The notes beneath the pieces were generated by a model, which saw nothing but the letters and a program-made list of their open reading frames with translations, did no database searches and was not told the origin of the DNA. From the NCBI RefSeq assembly GCF_000685295.1, contig NZ_ARYL01000036.1:1-35791 (forward strand): 35,791 bases of DNA. The letters run 5' to 3'. Made by a program: the position numbers and the translations under genes. This DNA is from Hyphomonas oceanitis SCH89. GTDB taxonomy: Bacteria > Pseudomonadota > Alphaproteobacteria > Caulobacterales > Hyphomonadaceae. This document shows, one piece after another, positions 25,161 to 35,791 of this stretch. Position 1 is the stretch's first letter, and every line of letters begins with the position of its first letter.

Positions 25161-26359
25161 ATGTTTGAACCCGTCCGAAAGCCTGAAGCCAATGCGCCAC
25201 CATCCGGCCGCATCATTCCCGCACTGGCCGTTCTGGTGCGACCTGAACTGATGGAGGATCTTCAGGGCGCTTGCGCCGAGCTGTCCGACCTTACCGGCCT
25301 CTCGTCTTCCGAGATCGTGCTGCGCCATGGCGGCGGCCTTGTGCTCGTCGAGCAGGGCGTGACCGGCTATGACCAAGTGATCCTTACGCTGGCCGTCGAG
25401 CGACCCGGCACGGCCGTGATCGTCATTTCGGACCAGCTGCCGGGGCATATGGTGCGCGCTTTGATGAAGCTCGAAGCGTCCGACATTGTGCCGACGACTG
25501 CGGGCATCGAGGAAATCATCGATGTGGCAGAGCAGCTGCGTGAGACGCGGTCCATCCAGGGTTCGGGTGCGACATCGAAATGCTGGGCCTTGCGCGGCGC
25601 TGTGGGCGGCGCGGGCGTCTCGACATTGTCCATCGAAAGCGCCTTCAGTCTCGCGCGCAAGGTCGGTCCGGGGAAAGTGTGCCTTGTCGACCTCAATCTC
25701 GCGGACGGGATGACAACGTCGTTCCTGGAAGCGGTGCCCAAGCTTGACCTGCATGCCCTGGCGGCAGCGCCCGAGCGCCTGGACCAGCGGCTTCTGGCGG
25801 CCTGGTGCTGGGAGCATGAAGATGGCGTGTCGCTGATCGCTGCGCCCCGGAACCCGGATGCGGACATGCTGGCGACGGAAGCGGCGATCCTGCGCCTGCT
25901 GGACGTGGCCTGTAGTGCATTCGTATACGTGATTGTGGACATGCCCCGGCATATGATGCCCTGGACCAAATCCGTTCTGGGCGCTGTCGATGAAGCGATT
26001 GTCGTCAGCGAGCTGACCGTACCGAGCTTGCACGCGGCCGCTGACATGTGCCGCGAAACGGATGCGCTGCGTCCGGATGGCGCCAAGTCCAAGCTGGTCC
26101 TCAATCGCATGTTCCCGAAGAAACGCTTTCGCGCCGAATTCGCCGTGGACAAGGCCGAGCAGGCCATCGAGCGTGAAATCCATACGACGATCACTTCTGA
26201 CTGGGACGCGGCACGCACGGCGGTCAATCTCGGCAAACCGATTGCTGACGTGAAGCCGAAGAGCCCGCTTGTCGCCGATGTGGCAGCATTCGTGGACAAG
26301 CTGTTGCCGGAAGATGCCATTGAAGCGATGCCGCAAGCCGGCAAGAAAAGGCGTGCGAA

Positions 26360-26363
<4 letters not shown>
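25161..26363 (+). CDS. cpaE: CpaE/TadZ, pilus localisation ATPase-like protein
   Basis: Polar localisation factor of the Tad pilus, 400 residues. The N-terminal ~125 residues form a degenerate receiver-like domain (HMVRALMKLEASDIVPT), as in other CpaE proteins, and the rest is a MinD/ParA-like fold: CLVDLNLADGMTTSFLEA, YVIVDMPRHMMPWTKS and KLVLNRMFPKK. The P-loop is R145-G-A-V-G-G-A-G-V-S-T-L, where neither the signature nor the catalytic lysine of Walker A is kept. TadZ proteins are known for atypical Walker A sequences, but losing both lysines is extreme. It starts one base after the cpaD stop and overlaps cpaF by 4 bases (ATGA). Confidence 0.9.
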
Positions 26364-27751
<1,388 letters not shown>

Positions 27752-27753
27752 TC

Positions 27754-28737
27754 GTGTTTGGCTTGCCAGATATTTCCAGTCTCAACCTGTTCCTCGTGAT
27801 CCCGGGGATCATGGCGGCGGGGGCTTTCTTCTTTGTTATCCAGTCGGTGCTGGACCTGCTGAACCAGGCGAAGACCCAGCGGATTGTGAACCGGCGCCTG
27901 CAATTCAAGGACAAGTACGCGACGACAAGCGAGGCCATGGTCGAGCTGCGCAAGAGCAGGGGGCTTGATTCCGATGGCAACTTCGCGATGCCCCTGCAGC
28001 GGTTCAACCAATTGGTCGTGCGTTCGGGTCTGCCTTACCAGCCCTTGAAATGGTGGGCGATGTCAGCGGGTGGCGGTATCGCGGCAGCGGCTGCGTACAT
28101 GTATTTTGTTGGCGGATGGATGCCGGCCGTCGGCATTTTCCTGCTCGTCTGGGCTGTCGGTCCGCTGGTTGTTCTGAAACATGTTGGGGGCAAGCGCCGC
28201 AAGAAACTGGCGGAGCAATTGCCCGACGCCTTGCAGATCGTCTGCCGCAGCCTCGAGGCGGGCCACCCGGTCGCCACCGCCGTCGCCCTTGTTGCCCGCG
28301 AGATGCCGGACCCGATCGGCACGGAATTCGGCATGACGGCTGATGAAGTGTCCTATGGCTTCTCGCTGACCAATGCCGTGCAGCGCATGGCCGAGCGGGC
28401 GGGCGACCCGGATGTTGAACTGTTCGGCGCAACTGTGCGCCTGCAGGAACGCACGGGTGGCAATCTCTGCGACTTGCTGAAGGCCAATACGACGACAATC
28501 CGCGAACGCCAGACGATGCGCCTGAAGGTGAAGGCAGCCTCCTCGGAGGGCCGCGCGTCGGCCATGATCCTGACATCGGCGCCTTTTCTCGTGATGCTCG
28601 CCATCCATCTTACCCGGCCTGAATTCTACGGCAGCGTTATCGACGATCCTCTCATTCGGTATGGCTTTGCAGGCCTGTTTACGTGGATGTTCATTGGCAA
28701 TTTGGTCATGCGCAAAATGATCAATTTCAAGATGTAG
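27754..28737 (+). CDS. tadB: TadB/CpaG inner-membrane platform protein
   Basis: Integral membrane protein of 327 residues with a type II secretion system F domain. Helices are at about 11-31 (an N-terminal anchor), 101-119, 122-141 and two near the C-terminus (about 273-290 and 300-318). The cytoplasmic domain between has the hallmark LPDALQIVCRSLEAGHPVATA and DPDVELFGATVRLQERTGGN. In the Tad system this protein and TadC form the platform on which the CpaF ATPase acts. It starts with GTG 2 bases after the cpaF stop; no Shine-Dalgarno is visible, so translational coupling is likely. Confidence 0.92.
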   Translation: MFGLPDISSLNLFLVIPGIMAAGAFFFVIQSVLDLLNQAKTQRIVNRRLQFKDKYATTSEAMVELRKSRGLDSDGNFAMPLQRFNQLVVRSGLPYQPLKWWAMSAGGGIAAAAAYMYFVGGWMPAVGIFLLVWAVGPLVVLKHVGGKRRKKLAEQLPDALQIVCRSLEAGHPVATAVALVAREMPDPIGTEFGMTADEVSYGFSLTNAVQRMAERAGDPDVELFGATVRLQERTGGNLCDLLKANTTTIRERQTMRLKVKAASSEGRASAMILTSAPFLVMLAIHLTRPEFYGSVIDDPLIRYGFAGLFTWMFIGNLVMRKMINFKM

Positions 28738-28746
28738 AGCCTGACG

Positions 28747-29688
28747 ATGAATGCTGACCTTTCATCCTTTCCGGCGCTATGGGCGCCGCTGCTCATGCTG
28801 GGTGCAGCCATGGCTTTGGCATTTCCGCCTGTCCTGACATTCCTGAAGAGCCGACGGGACATGGAAAGCGTTGAACGCCGGTTGGCGCGGCGCAGTCCTG
28901 CGTCAGAAGCGGAGGCCGCGGCGCGGAACAAGAGCCGTATTGCCCGGGCGGTTACCGGTCTCGCCGACCAGATGGCGCCGGGCGATGATGAGCAAGGTGT
29001 CAGCGTTGCCAAGGCGCGCCTCGCCGCTGCGGGCTTTACCGGCCAGTCGGCGGTTGGCCGGTATTATTTCGCGCGTCTCTTGTGCATTGTCCTGCCACAG
29101 CTGGCACTGCTCGCAGCGCTGCCATATCTGACAGAGCTGCCGGGAAACATGCCGATCATGATCTCGGTTATGCTGGTGCTGGTCGGCCTGATCGCGCCGG
29201 GCATGTATCTCGACAAGCGAACCAAGGCGCGCCGCCAGGAATGCTCGTCCGGGTTTCCGGACATGATGGACCTGCTGGTCGCGTGCGTGGAGGCGGGGCT
29301 CAGCCTTGATGCCTCGGTGCAGCGTGTGGGCGAGGAGCTGGAGCTGCGCCACCCGATCATTGCGGGGTTCATGCGCACGCTGTCGCTGGAACTCCGGGCC
29401 GGACGGGCGCGCAAGGCCGCATGGCGCGGATTTGCCGACCGGATGGGAATCGAAGAGGCCGGTTCGCTGGCCACGATGCTGCGTCAGGCCGAGGAAATGG
29501 GCACGAGTCTTGGCCAGACCCTGCGGGTCTTCTCGGCTGATATGCGTCAGCGCCGCATTCTCTATGCCGAGGAAAAGGCCATGGCTCTGCCGGCAAAATT
29601 GACTTTACCCTTGGTTTTCTTCGTTTTTCCGGTGCTTCTGGGCGTGCTGATCTTGCCAGCGGTCGTTATGTTCCAGAGAGTGCTTTGA
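28747..29688 (+). CDS. tadC: TadC/CpaH inner-membrane platform protein
   Basis: Second platform protein, 313 residues, paralogous to TadB. Helices at about 9-31, 103-122 and 130-150 and near the C-terminus (about 286-308) enclose a type II secretion F domain with FPDMMDLLVACVEAGLSLDASVQ and RADRMGIEEAGSL-like sequence (GFADRMGIEEAGSLATMLRQ). It follows tadB by 9 bases and ends the operon; the next 48 bases to accA carry no clear terminator. No tadG, pseudopilin or Flp pilin follows, so the operon stops with the core machine. Confidence 0.92.
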   Translation: MNADLSSFPALWAPLLMLGAAMALAFPPVLTFLKSRRDMESVERRLARRSPASEAEAAARNKSRIARAVTGLADQMAPGDDEQGVSVAKARLAAAGFTGQSAVGRYYFARLLCIVLPQLALLAALPYLTELPGNMPIMISVMLVLVGLIAPGMYLDKRTKARRQECSSGFPDMMDLLVACVEAGLSLDASVQRVGEELELRHPIIAGFMRTLSLELRAGRARKAAWRGFADRMGIEEAGSLATMLRQAEEMGTSLGQTLRVFSADMRQRRILYAEEKAMALPAKLTLPLVFFVFPVLLGVLILPAVVMFQRVL

Positions 29689-29736
29689 TGAAAAGGGCGC
29701 TAGGCGAGTCAGGCATGGGTTGCTAGATAGTTCAGC

Positions 29737-30696
29737 ATGAGCACGACTTATCTCGATTTTGAAAAGCCTATCGCCGAACTCGACGCCAAGATTGCCGAGC
29801 TCGAAGCCATCTCCGGCCAGAAGGGTGGGCCGTCCATCAAGGACGAACTCAACAAGCTGAAGGCCAAATCGACCAAGCAGCTGAAAGACATCTATTCGGA
29901 CCTGTCGGCCTGGCGGAAGACGCAAGTTGCCCGGCATCCGGATCGTCCGCACCTGTCAGACTATATCGCCACAATTTTCGAGGATTTCGAGGAATTGGCA
30001 GGCGATCGCCTGTTCGGCAATGACGAGGCGATTATCGGTGGTCTTGCGCGCTTCAAGGGCCGCTCTGTGGTCATCATGGGCCATGAGAAGGGGCGCACCA
30101 CCGAAAAGCGCCTGAAGCACAATTTCGGCATGGCGCACCCGGAAGGCTACCGCAAAGCGGTGCGCCTGATGGACATGGCCGAGAAGTTCAATCTTCCTGT
30201 CCTCAGCTTCCCTGATACAGCTGGTGCCTATCCCGGCAAGGGCGGCGAAGAGCGCGGGCAGGCGGAAGCGATTGCGCGTGGCACCCAGCGTGGCCTGTCG
30301 CTGGGCGTGCCGTTCGTGACGCTGATCATCGGTGAAGGCATGTCGGGCGGCGCCATTGGCATCGCGGCGGCCAATACGGTCCTGATGATGGAACATGCGA
30401 TCTATTCCGTCATCTCGCCGGAGGGCTGCGCGTCCATCCTCTACCGCGACCCGGCCAAGGCGCGCGATGCGGCAGACGCGATGAAGATTACGGGGCCTGA
30501 CCTGTTGAAAACAAAGGTGATTGACGGAATCGTCAAGGAGCCTGTCGGCGGTGCACACCGCGATCCGCAGCGCGCCATGGCCGCCGCAGCGAAGGCGCTC
30601 GATTCCGCGCTGAAGGACCTGGAAGGCCTCTCGCCGCAGGAACTGCGCCGGCAGCGCCGGGATCGCTTCTACGCGATTGGCCGCGAGATCCTTTAA
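29737..30696 (+). CDS. accA: Acetyl-CoA carboxylase carboxyltransferase subunit alpha
   Basis: With AccD it transfers carboxyl from biotin to acetyl-CoA, giving malonyl-CoA for fatty acid synthesis. The 319-residue protein begins with a charged helical region (MSTTYLDFEKPIAELDAKIAE) and has the family core: HPDRPHLSDYIATIFEDFEEL, GHEKGRTTEKRLKHNFGM, HPEGYRKAVRLMDMAEKF, FPDTAGAYPGKGGEERGQAE, GMSGGAIGIAA and ISPEGCASILYRDP. Length is typical. There is no convincing Shine-Dalgarno upstream of the ATG. AccD is not in the window. It is the first gene after the tad operon and shares its direction. Confidence 0.95.
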   Translation: MSTTYLDFEKPIAELDAKIAELEAISGQKGGPSIKDELNKLKAKSTKQLKDIYSDLSAWRKTQVARHPDRPHLSDYIATIFEDFEELAGDRLFGNDEAIIGGLARFKGRSVVIMGHEKGRTTEKRLKHNFGMAHPEGYRKAVRLMDMAEKFNLPVLSFPDTAGAYPGKGGEERGQAEAIARGTQRGLSLGVPFVTLIIGEGMSGGAIGIAAANTVLMMEHAIYSVISPEGCASILYRDPAKARDAADAMKITGPDLLKTKVIDGIVKEPVGGAHRDPQRAMAAAAKALDSALKDLEGLSPQELRRQRRDRFYAIGREIL

Positions 30697-30759
30697 GGCT
30701 TGCTTGTAATCGGCCGCCCGAACCGTCAGGCTGCGCGCCAGATCGTTGGAGGGCATTCC

Positions 30760-32499
30760 ATGCGTCATATCATTACCGGACTAGCTGTTTTGCTGGCCGT
30801 TGCGTGCTCGCGAGGCGAAGCGGAGAAGCAGCAGCATCACAGCGAAGGCGCGGTAATTTATCCGGCCGCCAGCGTTGTGACGATGACGGGTGAGGACGCT
30901 GCGGCGACTGCCGTTGCGGTCAAGAACGGGCGTATCGTGGGCGTTGGCACAGAAGCGGAACTCGCCAAGGACCTGCCTAAGGCTGAGGTGGACCGCACAT
31001 TCGAGGGGCTGACCATCGTGCCGGGCCTGATTGACCCGCATGTGCATGTGATGCTGGGCGCGCTGCAATATGCGTTGCCGCTGACACCGCCCTGGCCAAT
31101 GGCGACGCCCGACGGCATGCGGATGGGCATTGGCACGCGGGAGGGATTCCTGTCGGAAGTCGCTGCGATCTCGGCCTCCATGCCGCCGGGCCAACCAGCC
31201 GTGATCTATGGCTATCACAACCTCGTACACGGCGACCTGACGCGGGCTGATCTCGACGCTATCTCGACCGAGCGGCCCATCGTGATCTGGCATTATTCCA
31301 GCCACGACTTCTATCTCAACAGCGCGGCGATCAAGCGGGCCGGGTTCACGCCTGCGCTGGCGGAGAAATTCCATGGCGTGGACCTTGATGCCAAGGGCGA
31401 GCTGACGGGGCGTATCTATGAGGATGCGGCGTTTGCGGTGGTTCAGGCCTATGCCGATGTGATCCTGGCGCCGGAAAATGCGAGTGCGGGCTTCCATGGC
31501 TTCTCCCGGATGCTGCGCCATGCGGGTGTCACCACGACCGTCGAGATGGGCTATGGCCTGTTCGGCTATGAGCTGGAAGACGCCAATATCCGCAATAACT
31601 GGGTCGATCCGCAGACATCCGGGTACAATCTCTATCTCGTGCCGGAGTTTCGCGCGCTGGCGCGGACTTATGGGGATGGGCGGGTTCGGGCCATGCTTGA
31701 TCTCGCGACGGGCGCGCGTGGGGCTGCGGCGCCGGTTCTGCCGCGGGTGAAGTTCTTTACCGATGGCGCTTTCTACAGCCAGACCATGCGCCTCTCTCCG
31801 CCCGGATACCTCGCCGGGCAATCAGAGGGCACAGAGGGGCTTTGGGTGCTGAAACCGGAGCAGATCGTGCCGGCAATCCAGCCTTACTGGGACGCAGGCC
31901 TCGGCGTGAATATCCATTCCAATGGTGATGCCGCTCAAGGCGCGACGCTGGCGGCGCTCAGCAAGTTGCGCGAAGGCGGCGCGGGGAATTCCTTTACCAT
32001 CGAGCATGGCGGCCTGTTTTCGCCGGAGCAGGTGGCAGAGGCGGGGCGTTTGAAGGCCAATGTCTCGGCTGCAAGCCACTATGTTTACTACATGGGCGAG
32101 CCCTATGCCGATCCGCTGGGACAGAAGCGCGCACAGTGGATTACGCCGCTGGGCGCTTTGAAAAAGGCGGGGGCTGTCGTGGCTGTTCACTCCGATGCGC
32201 CGCTGGCGCCGCCGGAGCCGTTGCGGGCGGCGAGTGTGCATATCACGCAGGCCACCAAGGAGGGCGGCGTGTATGAGGCGAACATGGCGCTGACGCCTTA
32301 CCAGGCGTTGGAATCTGTAACGCTTGATGCAGCGCGGGCCGTTGGGCTGGACAAGGAGATCGGGTCGATCGAAGTTGGCAAGCGGGCGGACTTTACAATT
32401 CTGGGCGCCAATCCGCTGACTGTGGCGGGGGAGAACTGGACCGGCATTCCGGTCTGGGGCGTTGTTTTGGCAGGGGAAAAGCGCCCGCTGGACGACTGA
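30760..32499 (+). CDS. Lipoprotein amidohydrolase, YtcJ-like (amidohydrolase 3 family)
   Basis: Secreted metal hydrolase of 579 residues. A short signal (MRHIITGLAVLLAVAC, acylated Cys 16) has a lipobox that is not ideal, with Ala at -3. The metal ligands are readable: His 94 and His 96 in IDPHVHVM, Lys 331 in RVKFFTDGAF (likely carboxylated), His 386 in NIHSNGDAA, His 416 in IEHGG and Asp 479 in HSDAPLAPPEP. This is the order of the YtcJ/formamidase-like group; substrate unknown. RBS GGAGGG at 30748-30753 chooses ATG 30760 over the earlier in-frame start. It precedes thiL by 2 bases, so they are probably co-transcribed, though no link in function is evident. It is a distant relative of the gene at 594. 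Confidence 0.86.
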   Translation: MRHIITGLAVLLAVACSRGEAEKQQHHSEGAVIYPAASVVTMTGEDAAATAVAVKNGRIVGVGTEAELAKDLPKAEVDRTFEGLTIVPGLIDPHVHVMLGALQYALPLTPPWPMATPDGMRMGIGTREGFLSEVAAISASMPPGQPAVIYGYHNLVHGDLTRADLDAISTERPIVIWHYSSHDFYLNSAAIKRAGFTPALAEKFHGVDLDAKGELTGRIYEDAAFAVVQAYADVILAPENASAGFHGFSRMLRHAGVTTTVEMGYGLFGYELEDANIRNNWVDPQTSGYNLYLVPEFRALARTYGDGRVRAMLDLATGARGAAAPVLPRVKFFTDGAFYSQTMRLSPPGYLAGQSEGTEGLWVLKPEQIVPAIQPYWDAGLGVNIHSNGDAAQGATLAALSKLREGGAGNSFTIEHGGLFSPEQVAEAGRLKANVSAASHYVYYMGEPYADPLGQKRAQWITPLGALKKAGAVVAVHSDAPLAPPEPLRAASVHITQATKEGGVYEANMALTPYQALESVTLDAARAVGLDKEIGSIEVGKRADFTILGANPLTVAGENWTGIPVWGVVLAGEKRPLDD

Positions 32500-32501
32500 G
32501 C

Positions 32502-33446
32502 ATGGCGGAAAAGGACTGGATCGCACGCTATCTCGCGCCGCTGGCGCAGGGCGCCCGCGCGGCTGGCCTGCGCGATGACGTGGCGCAGCTGGGTGTCTCT
32601 GATCCTGTAGCAATTACAACAGATGCGATGGTGGAGGGGGTGCATTTCCTTGGCACGGACCCCATCGATACCGTAGCGCGCAAGCTGGTGCGGACGAATG
32701 TGTCGGACCTGCTGGCGAGCGGGGCGGAACCGGCTGAAGCGCTGCTTGTGCTCGGCTGGCCCAAGGGGCGCGGCGAGGCGGAAATCGCAGCATTTGCAGC
32801 AGCTTTGGGCGATGAGCTGGCGGCGTGGGGGGCGCAGCTGATTGGCGGCGATACGGTGACGAGCCCCGGCGGGCTGTTCCTTTCTTTGACGCTGACGGGG
32901 CGCTGCCTCAATGCGGGCCCTGTGCGCCGGACGGGTGCCAAAGCGGGCGATTGCGTGTGGCTTACGGGGACAATCGGGGCCGCCGCACGGGCGTGGGAGG
33001 ACCATTCGCGGGGTATTCCGAGTCCATTCCCGGGTTCTTCCGGGGCCGATGCCTACCGTTTGCCGGTTCTTCCGCCACTTGCGACGGCCAAATTGGTCGC
33101 TGGTCACGCGAGCGCCGCGATGGATGTGTCCGATGGCTTGCTGATCGATGCCAAGGCACTGGCCGAGGCCTCGGGCGTCGCCTTGGAGATGGATCTGGAC
33201 GCGGTGACCTTCGCTGGCGGCGAGACGGAGCTTGGCGAGATGCTGAAACTGGCGACCTGGGGCGATGACTATCAGACGCTGTTCACGGCGCCGGAGAACA
33301 ATTCCAAGTTGATCTCGCGTGAGGCGCAAAATTCTGGTATCGAAATCACCTGTATCGGGAAAATTGTTGCTGGATCAGGCCTTTCCCTCGAACGCGGGGG
33401 CCGAAACGTTAACCTGCCTGAAACTCTGGGGTTCGAGCATGGTTAG
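32502..33446 (+). CDS. thiL: Thiamine-monophosphate kinase
   Basis: Phosphorylates thiamine monophosphate to the coenzyme thiamine diphosphate, 314 residues. AIR-synthase-like fold with LRDDVAQL, ITTDAMVEGVHF, KLVRTNVSDLLASGAEP, LIGGDTV, AMDVSDGLLIDAKALAE and TWGDDYQTLF, covering the magnesium and ATP contacts. A poorly conserved insertion (about residues 168-184, DHSRGIPSPFPGSSGAD) between the second half's domains is encoded by DNA that shares GAGTCCATTCC with folK. ATG starts 2 bases after the amidohydrolase stop without a clear Shine-Dalgarno, suggesting coupling. Confidence 0.92.
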   Translation: MAEKDWIARYLAPLAQGARAAGLRDDVAQLGVSDPVAITTDAMVEGVHFLGTDPIDTVARKLVRTNVSDLLASGAEPAEALLVLGWPKGRGEAEIAAFAAALGDELAAWGAQLIGGDTVTSPGGLFLSLTLTGRCLNAGPVRRTGAKAGDCVWLTGTIGAAARAWEDHSRGIPSPFPGSSGADAYRLPVLPPLATAKLVAGHASAAMDVSDGLLIDAKALAEASGVALEMDLDAVTFAGGETELGEMLKLATWGDDYQTLFTAPENNSKLISREAQNSGIEITCIGKIVAGSGLSLERGGRNVNLPETLGFEHG

Positions 33447-33467
33447 TGGGGGCAGCTGATATTCGCT

Positions 33468-33497
33468 CCTGAAGGGAGGCGGGTTGCCTCATTCAGG
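33468..33497 (+). terminator. Hairpin after thiL, probable terminator
   Basis: CCTGAA (33468-33473) pairs with TTCAGG (33492-33497), and inside it GAGGC (33476-33480) pairs with GCCTC (33486-33490) around GGGTT, an 11-bp stem with a small bulge, 22 bases after the thiL stop. No clear U tract follows (TGCGGC). The remaining 94 bases to hppA hold its leader and RBS. Confidence 0.5.
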
Positions 33498-33591
33498 TGC
33501 GGCTGGCAGCAATTACCCACCATAACCAGGTTTTGGAGATCCGGGAGCAACCCGGGCCCGCTAAAGAACTCAGGGAAGGAAGGAAATACCC

Positions 33592-35742
33592 ATGTGGTTT
33601 TATCTAGCACTCGCCGCGGGCGTTGTGTCTGTCCTGTACGGTTACCTACAGATCAATTCGATCATGAAGGCCCCGTCAGGCGACCATCGCATGCGTGAAA
33701 TAGCGCTGGCCATTCAGGAAGGCGCAAATGCCTATCTGAAACGCCAGTATCGTACGATCGCCATTGTTGGCGCTGTTGTTGTTGTGATCCTGCTTGTCGC
33801 GCTCGGCTGGAAATCGGCGCTCGGCTTTATCATCGGTGCCGTCCTGTCGGGCGCGGCCGGGTTTATCGGCATGCTTGTTTCGGTTCGGGCCAATGTGCGC
33901 ACGACCGAAGCCTCCAAGAACGGCCTAGCGGCTGGCCTTGCACTGGCGTTCAAGTCTGGCGCCATTACCGGCATGCTCGTGGTCGGCCTCGCGCTGCTCG
34001 GCATCGTTCTCTATTACGGCCTGCTGACCGGGCCGCTCGATCTCGACCTGTCGGTGCGTGACGAGAAACGCCAGGTGATCGACGCGCTCGTGTCGCTCGG
34101 CTTCGGCGCTTCGCTGATCTCGATCTTTGCCCGTCTCGGCGGCGGTATCTTCACCAAGGGTGCGGATGTCGGCGGCGACATGGTGGGCAAGGTGGAAGCC
34201 GGCATTCCAGAAGATGACCCGCGCAACGCGGCCACCATCGCGGACAATGTGGGCGACAATGTCGGCGACTGTGCCGGCATGGCGGCCGACCTGTTCGAAA
34301 CCTATGCCGTGACGCTGGTTGCGACCATGGTGCTGGGCGGGATCTACTTCTCAGGCTCTGCGGACATTTCCGCTGTCATGATGCTGCCGCTGGCGATTGC
34401 CGCCGTCTGTATCATCACTTCGATCGTGGGCACGTTCTTCGTGCGCCTCGGCAAGAACTCCACTGACGTCATGTGGGCGCTCTACAAGGGCCTCATCGTG
34501 ACCGGCGTGCTGTCGATTGGTGGACTTGCGATTGCCATCAGCAGCGTGTTGCCGAACGGGTTCGGCGTGCTCAATGAAGCGGCCCAGCGCCTCGGCATGA
34601 CCGGAGAGATTACGGGGCTCGACCTCTTCCTCTGCGGTGTGACCGGCTTGGTTGTGACGGGCCTCATCGTCTATATCACGGCCTATTATACCGAGACCAA
34701 GTTCCGCCCTGTCCGCTCGATAGCGAAAGCATCCGAGTCCGGCCATGGCACGAACGTGATCCAGGGGCTGGCCGTGTCACTTGAATCGACGGCGCTGCCT
34801 TCGATCACGATCATGGCGGGCATCCTGCTCACCTTCAATCTCGCGGGCCTCTATGGCATCGCGATTGCCACGACGACGATGCTGGCGCTGGCCGGTATCA
34901 TTGTTGCCCTTGATGCCTTCGGCCCGGTGACGGACAATGCCGGCGGCATCGCGGAAATGGCTGAACTGCCGTCTGACGTTCGCAAGACGACTGACGCGTT
35001 GGACGCTGTTGGCAACACGACCAAGGCCGTGACCAAGGGCTATGCGATCGGATCGGCGGGCCTCGGCGCGCTGGTGCTGTTTGCGGCCTATTCGGAAGAC
35101 CTGAAATACTTCATCTCTCAGGCCGACCCCGGCACGTTCTTCCACAATGTCGTGGTGGATTTCTCGATCTCCAGCCCCTACGTCGTGGTTGGCCTCCTGT
35201 TCGGCGGTCTCTTGCCGTTCCTCTTCGGCGGCATGTCGATGATGGCGGTGGGCCGCGCAGCGCAGGCTGTGGTCGAGGAAGTGCGCAGGCAGTTCCGCGA
35301 AATGCCGGGCATCATGAAAGGCGAAGTGAAGCCTGATTATGGCCGGGCCGTGGATATCCTGACGCAGGCCGCGATCAAGGAAATGGTGGTGCCGTCGCTG
35401 TTGCCGGTGCTGTCACCGCTTGTTCTGTTCGGTGTGATCATGCTGATCGCCGGACCGGGCGCTGCCCTGTCAGCTGTCGGGGCCATGCTGCTCGGCGTGA
35501 TTGTGACGGGCCTGTTCGTGGCCATCTCGATGACATCGGGTGGCGGCGCATGGGACAATGCGAAGAAGTATATCGAGGACGGCCATCATGGCGGCAAGGG
35601 CTCTGAAGCCCACAAGGCCGCTGTCACGGGCGATACAGTCGGTGATCCGTACAAGGATACCGCTGGCCCGGCCGTGAACCCGATGATCAAGATCACGAAT
35701 ATCGTGGCCTTGCTTCTGCTCGCGGTGCTTGCCGCTCACTAG
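33592..35742 (+). CDS. hppA: Proton-translocating membrane pyrophosphatase, potassium-independent type
   Basis: Integral membrane protein of 716 residues with about 16 helices that hydrolyses pyrophosphate and pumps protons. Catalytic segments are intact: [11 protein letters not shown] (43-53), [18 protein letters not shown] (183-200) with [12 protein letters not shown], and [18 protein letters not shown] (219-236). In the [10 protein letters not shown] segment Lys 478 and Thr 481 are the residues known to mark the potassium-independent subclass (Ala and Gly in potassium-dependent pumps). AGGA in a long purine leader ends about 7 bases before the ATG. It is preceded by a hairpin, so it is a separate transcription unit. 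The window ends 49 bases after its stop with nothing recognisable. Confidence 0.96.
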   Translation: MWFYLALAAGVVSVLYGYLQINSIMKAPSGDHRMREIALAIQEGANAYLKRQYRTIAIVGAVVVVILLVALGWKSALGFIIGAVLSGAAGFIGMLVSVRANVRTTEASKNGLAAGLALAFKSGAITGMLVVGLALLGIVLYYGLLTGPLDLDLSVRDEKRQVIDALVSLGFGASLISIFARLGGGIFTKGADVGGDMVGKVEAGIPEDDPRNAATIADNVGDNVGDCAGMAADLFETYAVTLVATMVLGGIYFSGSADISAVMMLPLAIAAVCIITSIVGTFFVRLGKNSTDVMWALYKGLIVTGVLSIGGLAIAISSVLPNGFGVLNEAAQRLGMTGEITGLDLFLCGVTGLVVTGLIVYITAYYTETKFRPVRSIAKASESGHGTNVIQGLAVSLESTALPSITIMAGILLTFNLAGLYGIAIATTTMLALAGIIVALDAFGPVTDNAGGIAEMAELPSDVRKTTDALDAVGNTTKAVTKGYAIGSAGLGALVLFAAYSEDLKYFISQADPGTFFHNVVVDFSISSPYVVVGLLFGGLLPFLFGGMSMMAVGRAAQAVVEEVRRQFREMPGIMKGEVKPDYGRAVDILTQAAIKEMVVPSLLPVLSPLVLFGVIMLIAGPGAALSAVGAMLLGVIVTGLFVAISMTSGGGAWDNAKKYIEDGHHGGKGSEAHKAAVTGDTVGDPYKDTAGPAVNPMIKITNIVALLLLAVLAAH

Positions 35743-35791
35743 GCGTCAAAGCCTGATCCAATAAAAATGTATGGTCCGCCCCGTCATTGCA

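Overview
The window reads as chromosomal DNA of a high-GC alphaproteobacterium. The best guess is a member of the Hyphomonadaceae/Maricaulales (Hyphomonas-like, dimorphic or prosthecate relatives of Caulobacter). The grounds are a MipZ-type division regulator next to panC, a Caulobacter-style cpa/tad locus, a three-subunit (split pntA) transhydrogenase, a potassium-independent membrane pyrophosphatase and TTAACCAT-type CtrA half-sites. This placement is inference from gene content, not from a search. I see no phage, insertion sequence, CRISPR array or integrase; most of the window is core metabolism and cell biology.

Layout. 1-593: a small membrane-protein ORF whose tail runs into a REP-like pair of inverted hairpins. 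594-2684: a lipoprotein amidohydrolase. 2982-5374: an unrecognised two-gene membrane cassette (four-TM coiled-coil protein plus a membrane-anchored protein with a vWA-like DxSD motif), ended by a strong hairpin. 5490-9766: hisC, panC (reverse), an unknown 154-residue protein, mipZ and a reverse SDR. 9874-12450: tgt, which has lost two of its zinc-ligand cysteines, a reverse lipoprotein overlapping its 3' end, tRNA-Lys(UUU) and a very hydrophilic small protein. 12515-14233: a folP-folB-folK folate operon. 14230-17148: a reverse pntA1-pntA2-pntB operon, divergent across a 14-bp palindrome from an SDR at 17208. 18084-22508: a small membrane protein, galU, a threonine dehydratase-like enzyme, an FAD monooxygenase and a PPP-type phosphatase. 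22717-29688: a compact tad operon, cpaB-cpaC-mini cpaD-cpaE-cpaF-tadB-tadC, without pilin or prepilin peptidase. 29737-35742: accA, a second lipoprotein amidohydrolase, thiL and hppA.

How the genes work together. The tad genes encode most of a type IVc (Flp) pilus secretion machine: secretin, secretin partner, lipoprotein, localisation ATPase, motor ATPase and two platform proteins. The pilin must be supplied from elsewhere. PntABC makes NADPH from NADH using the proton gradient, and the divergent SDR carries an NADPH-type Arg pair, so a shared redox control site between them is plausible. FolP/FolB/FolK cover three consecutive steps to dihydropteroate, and panC, thiL, hisC and accA are housekeeping biosynthesis. 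MipZ positions the division site.

The points most worth a second look are the 2982-5374 cassette, the zinc-site-depleted Tgt, the 88-residue CpaD that keeps only the C-terminal part of the family, the palindrome in the pntA/SDR intergenic region, the REP-like element at 330-413, and the palindrome over the tRNA-Lys promoter.
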